Origin: an uncultured Pseudoalteromonas sp.
Lineage (GTDB): Bacteria; Pseudomonadota; Gammaproteobacteria; Enterobacterales; Alteromonadaceae
Direction of reading: 5' to 3'
DNA length: 64,000 nt
Assembly (NCBI GenBank): GCA_947493455.1
Contig: CANLRB010000001.1
Coordinates: 248,001-312,000 of the forward strand
Both the position numbers and the translations under genes were made by a program. Below are positions 60,058 to 64,000 of the stretch, piece after piece; the first letter of the stretch is position 1, and each line of letters opens with the position of its first letter. Below the pieces are notes generated by a model, which saw only the letters and a list, made by a program, of their open reading frames with translations, ran no database searches and was not told the origin of the DNA.

Positions 60058-60441
60058 CTAAGCCGAACACGCTGCTGAATCACAGCCTCGCAAGTTATTA
60101 ATATGTGCGAAACACAATAGTAAGGTAGCAAAAATTGTCATCGATTTTTCAACATAACTGCCCAAATGCAAGCTTTCTACGAGTAACGCTGAAACCAGTA
60201 ATAACACCCCCATCACGCCAACAATAAAAATACGACGATTTTGATGTGTTTTAAGACCAACTGTTAAGGCATAGAGACTCACAGGTACAACGAGTACAAC
60301 CATTGCGATATGAAAAAACTCATTGCTAAGTGTTAATGTCGAGGACATCAATAATGTAATTGGTAACCATAAACAATGAACAACACACAAACCTGATAAT
60401 CCAATTGCAACCTTATCAGCGAGAATTCGTGAACGTTTCAT
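60058..60441 (-). CDS. MerC-domain membrane protein
   Basis: The protein has 127 residues and four hydrophobic helices. GLCVVHCLWLPI holds the MerC Cys pair (C19, C23), and two further Cys close the protein (RGCDSAACSA). MerC moves mercuric ions in mer operons; chromosomal homologues may handle other metals. It is divergent from a BlaI-type repressor and the heavy-metal efflux operon, which supports a metal role. Confidence 0.85.
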   Translation of the reverse strand: MKRSRILADKVAIGLSGLCVVHCLWLPITLLMSSTLTLSNEFFHIAMVVLVVPVSLYALTVGLKTHQNRRIFIVGVMGVLLLVSALLVESLHLGSYVEKSMTIFATLLLCFAHINNLRGCDSAACSA

Positions 60442-60551
60442 AACTTTTACCTAAAGCCTAAGAACAATACACGGCATTCTAGCACTGCGCAAAAAGCGAT
60501 ACAATATAACATAATGAAAATATAAATTATCCATTTTTACAAATAGCGTTG

Positions 60552-60580
60552 CAAAAAACCTATTGACAATAGGTTTTTTG
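60552..60580. promoter_or_regulatory. 29-bp perfect palindrome over the -35 box of the BlaI-type gene
   Basis: 14-bp arms (CAAAAAACCTATTG / CAATAGGTTTTTTG) around a single central A. TTGACA (60563-60568) lies at its middle and could be a -35 box, with AAAAAT at 60586-60591 (17-bp spacing) as a modest -10. A repressor bound here would block its own promoter. The core differs from the TACA-TGTA type seen at 40519-40556. Confidence 0.7.
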
Positions 60581-60634
60581 TTTTTAAAAATACCGACCAT
60601 TAATCGGTTTTTACTATTTCAGTCGAGGGGCGAG

Positions 60635-61021
60635 ATGAAATTAGGTGAATTAGAGAAACTTCTATTGCATTACTTATGGCAGCATGAGTGTGCCGACGTA
60701 AAAAAAGTTTACGCATATTTTGAACCAAAACGCGGTGGCAGCTTGAATACGTATCAAAGTACGCTGGACCGACTTTATAAAAAAGGCTTGCTAGCGCGTC
60801 AAAAAGAAGGTCATGCGTTTGTATATCGCGCTCGAGTTGAGCGTCATCAATTAATTGGCCAACTTATAAAGTCGGTCACAACTGACTTTGTCGGTGAGGA
60901 TGACGGCAGTAGCCTCATTGCCGCGTTTAGCTCAATGTCACAAGAGTTTAACGTTGATCAACTTAATCAGCTCGAATCGTTAATTGAATTGCAAAAACAA
61001 AAATTAAATCAAAAAGGATAA
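60635..61021 (+). CDS. BlaI/MecI/CopY-family repressor
   Basis: The protein has 128 residues from ATG 60635, chosen because GAGGGGCG lies just upstream; the frame opens 24 codons earlier inside the operator. The winged helix (LEKLLLHYLWQHECADVKKV, LNTYQSTLDRLYKKGLLARQ, GHAFVYRA) is typical. The C-terminus (IAAFSSMSQEFNVDQLNQLE) is the dimerisation part cut by the partner protease in BlaI. Its M56 partner follows by 3 bp, so they form a BlaI/BlaR1-like pair in front of a metal-efflux operon. Confidence 0.9.
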   Translation: MKLGELEKLLLHYLWQHECADVKKVYAYFEPKRGGSLNTYQSTLDRLYKKGLLARQKEGHAFVYRARVERHQLIGQLIKSVTTDFVGEDDGSSLIAAFSSMSQEFNVDQLNQLESLIELQKQKLNQKG

Positions 61022-61024
61022 ACC

Positions 61025-61987
61025 ATGTTAGACGGCACACTCGCACTGCTCCTGAATGTTTTGGCAATAGCACTGGTATGCTTTGCGCTTCATAACGTTG
61101 CAGTCTCGGCGATTGTTTCTCTACTCAATCAACGATTTTTGCAGTTGCAAGTACCATCGCGAAAAGCAACGCTTTGGTTGCTTGTTAGCGTGCCTTGGCT
61201 GAGCGCCTTATGTACCGCCAGTTATTTTTATTACGCTGCCAATAACAACACCCTTTTTGAAAATCAAACGAGCGTTGCGCACTGGCATCATGTCGATACA
61301 TTTTCGTGGCTTAGTTGGCATGGGCTGACACTTGCCAGTGCAATCGGGTTTCTCAGCTATATCGTCATTACCCGTATTGCCACATTTTCGCGCCACCGCA
61401 GTGAGCTTGCTCATTTAGTCGCGCTCTCAGAGCGAATCGGCAGCAATACATATGAAATTCAATCGACCGATATTGCGGCTTTCACAGCCGGTTTTATCAA
61501 GCCAAAATGCTTTATTACACAAGGCATGCGACAACAAACAACCGAGCAAGAACAAACCATAATTTTAAAGCACGAAATTGCTCATGCGAAACGTCGCGAT
61601 CCATTTAAAAAATGGCTTTTCAGCATTCTTTGCGCTTTTTATATTCCAACCATTAGTAAGCGCTTATCGCTGCATATGACACTGGCCATGGAGCAAGAAG
61701 CCGATAACGCAGTCATTTGTAGCGAAAATTCGTCGCTTGATATCGCCGGTACGTTAGTCAAAGTGGCGCGATTAAATGCATCGGGTAACACCATAAAAAA
61801 TACGGATATGGTGGCCAATTTTGGTGCAGATGTACTTGAGCAGCGGGTCTACTTTTTACTCGGTCAGCTCAATTTAAAACCGGTAAATAAGTTGCTGATG
61901 CTCATCATTATTATTGCAACATTCTTTTTATGTTTGTCGTCCGTTGATGGACTTCACCACTTTATAGAAGCCGTATTTAAGCACTAA
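61025..61987 (+). CDS. M56-family (BlaR1-like) membrane metallopeptidase
   Basis: The protein has 320 residues. Membrane helices flank the zinc site ILKHEIAHAKRRDP (HEIAH at about residue 183), with EQEADNAVI giving the third ligand. There is no penicillin-binding sensor domain at the C-terminus, so it senses something else. It most likely cleaves the BlaI-type repressor encoded before it when the signal is present, opening the efflux operon. Confidence 0.9.
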   Translation: MLDGTLALLLNVLAIALVCFALHNVAVSAIVSLLNQRFLQLQVPSRKATLWLLVSVPWLSALCTASYFYYAANNNTLFENQTSVAHWHHVDTFSWLSWHGLTLASAIGFLSYIVITRIATFSRHRSELAHLVALSERIGSNTYEIQSTDIAAFTAGFIKPKCFITQGMRQQTTEQEQTIILKHEIAHAKRRDPFKKWLFSILCAFYIPTISKRLSLHMTLAMEQEADNAVICSENSSLDIAGTLVKVARLNASGNTIKNTDMVANFGADVLEQRVYFLLGQLNLKPVNKLLMLIIIIATFFLCLSSVDGLHHFIEAVFKH

Positions 61988-62067
61988 CTCGAATTTATTT
62001 ATGAATCAAAAAATACTGTTCAGTTTATTTACTTTAGCCTCGTTAAAACACATACAGGAGCAACGTG

Positions 62068-63339
62068 ATGTGTAACGCTAAACGCACAAGCAAAAAACCG
62101 ACTCACAATCGGTTATTGCTAAAATTAAAATTATTGGTCGTCGCAATCTGTGTCTCACAGACATCAATTGCCAACGAATCAATGACTCTACAACAAGCAG
62201 TTGTGCGCACCATGGCACAACATGCCGATTTAAAACCTTATGTGTACCGTCAACAAGCGATGGATGCGCGCGTTAAGCAAGCAGCAGTTTCTGCACCTAC
62301 TACATTAGATATCCAAATTGAAGATGCCCTCGGTAGCGGCGATTTTTCAGGGCTATCGGCACTGCAAACTACGTTGAGCATTGCTTGGTTGCTCGATGAT
62401 GACTTAGTCGATGCACGAATTGCACAAGCGCGCCAGCAAGGGCAAACCTATTCGGTCGAAAAACAAATTAAAGCGCTCGACCTGGCCTCTGAAACCGCCC
62501 ATTTATTTATCACCCTGCTGTCTCAAAAAGAGCAGTTAAAACTTGCTCAGCAAGCACAAAGTCAGAGTAAACGCATTCTCACAGAAATTGCAAAGCGAGT
62601 AACTGCTGGGCGTTTAAATAAAGTTGATCAATTACGAGCCAAGGCAGCACTTTCAAAACGAGAACTCGTGGTCGAAGACTTACAGCATGAAATCGAAGCC
62701 ACTAAGTCGCAACTTGCCGCCCAGTGGCAAGGCAATAGTAACTTTACGCCTATCGGTAGCCTTATCAATTTACCGCCGTTAAAAAGTTTGGCAAGCAGCG
62801 CTCGACAACTTAAAAATAACCCGCGGTTTGTGTTATTTGCCACACGCCAACGCGTCCTGCAATCAGAAATCGCACTGGCACTTGTGCAAAATAAGCCCGC
62901 TTGGCAAGTGCGCACAGGAGTCAAGCGCAATGAACAGGTCGATGACTTTTCATTGATGGCCGGAATTTCAATTCCGCTTGGCTCATCAACCCGTACTCAA
63001 GGAGAAATAAGCGCGCTCAAGGCAAACCAGCAAGAGCAAAAATCACAGGCCGAAGCCTGGTTACAACGGGCGCATACCCAAGCACTTGTGTTAACCCATA
63101 AGTTAAAACACAACCGCCACGTTGTTGAAGGGCTCGAGCAACAAACCATACCAGCACTCATAGAGGCAAGTGAGCAAGCACACGCAGCATATCAACAGGG
63201 CAGTTACCGCTATACCGACTGGGCAGCCGTAAAACAAGAGCTGCTTGACGCCCAATTTGAGCTTATCAACGCCTACACCAACATCCAATTACTTAATATT
63301 GAACTCGAACGCTTAACAGGCGCGAGCCTGAATCCATAA
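62068..63339 (+). CDS. czcC: CzcC-like outer membrane factor of a heavy-metal RND system
   Basis: The protein has 423 residues from ATG 62068 (GGAG seven bases upstream); a GTG at 62065 opens the same frame. The leader is LLVVAICVSQTSIA. Two outer-membrane-efflux (TolC-fold) repeats with coiled helices (LTEIAKRVTAGRLNKVDQLR, HAAYQQGSYRYTDWAAVKQE) are seen. It is followed by a CzcB-like adaptor, as in czcCBA operons for Zn, Co, Cd or Cu. The metal cannot be named from this part alone. Confidence 0.8.
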   Translation: MCNAKRTSKKPTHNRLLLKLKLLVVAICVSQTSIANESMTLQQAVVRTMAQHADLKPYVYRQQAMDARVKQAAVSAPTTLDIQIEDALGSGDFSGLSALQTTLSIAWLLDDDLVDARIAQARQQGQTYSVEKQIKALDLASETAHLFITLLSQKEQLKLAQQAQSQSKRILTEIAKRVTAGRLNKVDQLRAKAALSKRELVVEDLQHEIEATKSQLAAQWQGNSNFTPIGSLINLPPLKSLASSARQLKNNPRFVLFATRQRVLQSEIALALVQNKPAWQVRTGVKRNEQVDDFSLMAGISIPLGSSTRTQGEISALKANQQEQKSQAEAWLQRAHTQALVLTHKLKHNRHVVEGLEQQTIPALIEASEQAHAAYQQGSYRYTDWAAVKQELLDAQFELINAYTNIQLLNIELERLTGASLNP

Positions 63340-63350
63340 GTGAGACACAT

Positions 63351-64000
63351 ATGAAATCTAACAATGCTTTTTTGACACTGATTATTTGTATTTTTATTCT
63401 CGCCATGAATGTGATTGCAACGCCTGTGTGGGCGGGCAGTGATCACCATCACAGCCCAAGCTCAAATCCAGACTCAAGCACCCAAAAAGCTGAAAAAGGA
63501 CCAAATAATGGGCGCTTATTTCGCGACGGTGAGTTTACCTTAGAACTGCAATTGCATGAGAATGGCACTCCACCAGAGTATCGCGTTTTTATTACTAATG
63601 AAGGGCAAAGTGTTGCTCTGAGCCAGGTTGCCCTCGATATTCAACTTACCCGATTAGGTGGCATCGTCGACCATATTAAGTTTAGTGATGAAGGTGATTA
63701 CCTGCGCGGCGATACCGTTATTCGCGAGCCCCATTCGTTCGTCGTCACTTTAACTGCGCGCTACAAGGGCAAAGACTATCACTGGCATTTTGATAATTTT
63801 GAAGGCCGCACCCAAATAAATGCAAAACTCGCACAGCAAATGAATATCACAACCGGCATTGTCGGGCCACAAAAGCTAACGACAACGGTGCCTGTTTATG
63901 GTCGCTTAGCACTGCCAGCAGGAGCGAAACGCCAAATTAGTGCCCGATTTGACGGCGAAATTACCGCGATGCCAATACAGCTTGGTAACACAATTAAAAA
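63351..64000 (+). CDS. czcB: CzcB-like periplasmic adaptor of the heavy-metal RND system (3' end outside window)
   Basis: I translated this open frame; it continues past the right edge with 216 codons visible. The leader ends near VWAGSD, followed by a His-rich start (GSDHHHSPSS) typical of metal adaptors. The N-terminal extra domain of CzcB-type proteins is present (NGRLFRDGEFTLELQLHENG, PEYRVFITNEGQSV), then the adaptor body (TGIVGPQKLTTTVPVYGRLA). The RND pump gene is expected just beyond the window. Confidence 0.85.
   Translation, partial: MKSNNAFLTLIICIFILAMNVIATPVWAGSDHHHSPSSNPDSSTQKAEKGPNNGRLFRDGEFTLELQLHENGTPPEYRVFITNEGQSVALSQVALDIQLTRLGGIVDHIKFSDEGDYLRGDTVIREPHSFVVTLTARYKGKDYHWHFDNFEGRTQINAKLAQQMNITTGIVGPQKLTTTVPVYGRLALPAGAKRQISARFDGEITAMPIQLGNTIK

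Noticed and set aside
1-64000. tRNA, rRNA, CRISPR array, prophage or integrated plasmid
   Set aside because: No cloverleaf, no regularly spaced repeats and no phage structural or conjugation genes were seen; the TraT-like gene is a lone chromosomal homologue.

Overview
The window looks like chromosome of a marine gammaproteobacterium of the Alteromonadales, most likely Pseudoalteromonadaceae. The reasons are an AT-leaning composition, a TonB-dependent receptor, a GH92 mannosidase operon with a FucP-type permease, a TraT lipoprotein, a c-di-GMP phosphodiesterase/cyclase, REP-associated transposase debris and many small Alteromonadales-type membrane or secreted proteins. The genus is inferred, not proven. 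No tRNA, rRNA, CRISPR array or prophage was recognised.

Region 1 (1-6955) is the 5' part of an alginate-type exopolysaccharide operon read leftwards: Alg44-like PilZ/HlyD protein, AlgG-like C5-epimerase with the DPHD motif, an AlgK-like Sel1 protein and an AlgE-like porin that runs off the left edge. A CadC/ToxR-type membrane regulator is divergent from it. Region 2 (7013-10681) holds an esterase-like protein, a TraT lipoprotein, a periplasmic solute-binding-like protein and a small MBOAT-like membrane protein. Region 3 (10990-20448) is a mannose/alpha-mannan utilisation locus. A LacI repressor is divergent from an operon of two GH92 alpha-mannosidases, a FucP-type permease, a PfkB sugar kinase and an AGE-family epimerase. 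A perfect 44-bp palindrome lies between the divergent starts. The logic is mannoside to mannose, uptake, isomerisation to fructose, then fructose 6-phosphate.

Region 4 (20505-31891) holds a PAS-GGDEF-EAL protein, small proteins, and a TonB-dependent receptor paired with a metal-site-degenerate metallo-beta-lactamase-fold protein. An OmpR-type response regulator and its kinase diverge from the receptor. Region 5 (31966-39902) holds a serine hydrolase, a conventional ECF sigma factor with a membrane partner, and an ECF sigma factor fused to a multi-pass Gly-rich membrane domain. This second sigma gene and its divergent neighbour (a CIA30-like secreted protein) share a GTCACC-N14-GGCACT motif, which I read as self-recognised divergent promoters. 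An acyltransferase and a SIMPL protein follow.

Region 6 (39969-46499) contains a small TonB-like protein with two BlaI/MecI-type boxes upstream, a REP-transposase remnant, a secreted HExxH protease, an intact REP-associated transposase, a truncated RHS fragment that ends exactly at the transposase unit, and a carotenoid-oxygenase/DUF2141 operon. Region 7 (46680-59986) is mixed housekeeping and accessory content. It includes a membrane LytTR regulator, an SDR, an operon joining an acetoacetate-decarboxylase-like protein to a phytoene-desaturase-like flavoprotein with an acidic insertion, a DMT transporter, an OsmC protein with a divergent Lrp regulator, a histone-deacetylase-family protein, and a GAF histidine kinase with a receiver. 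Region 8 (60058-64000) has a MerC protein divergent from a BlaI-type repressor, an M56 peptidase and the start of a CzcCBA-type heavy-metal efflux operon that runs off the right edge. A perfect 29-bp palindrome sits on the TTGACA box in front of the repressor.
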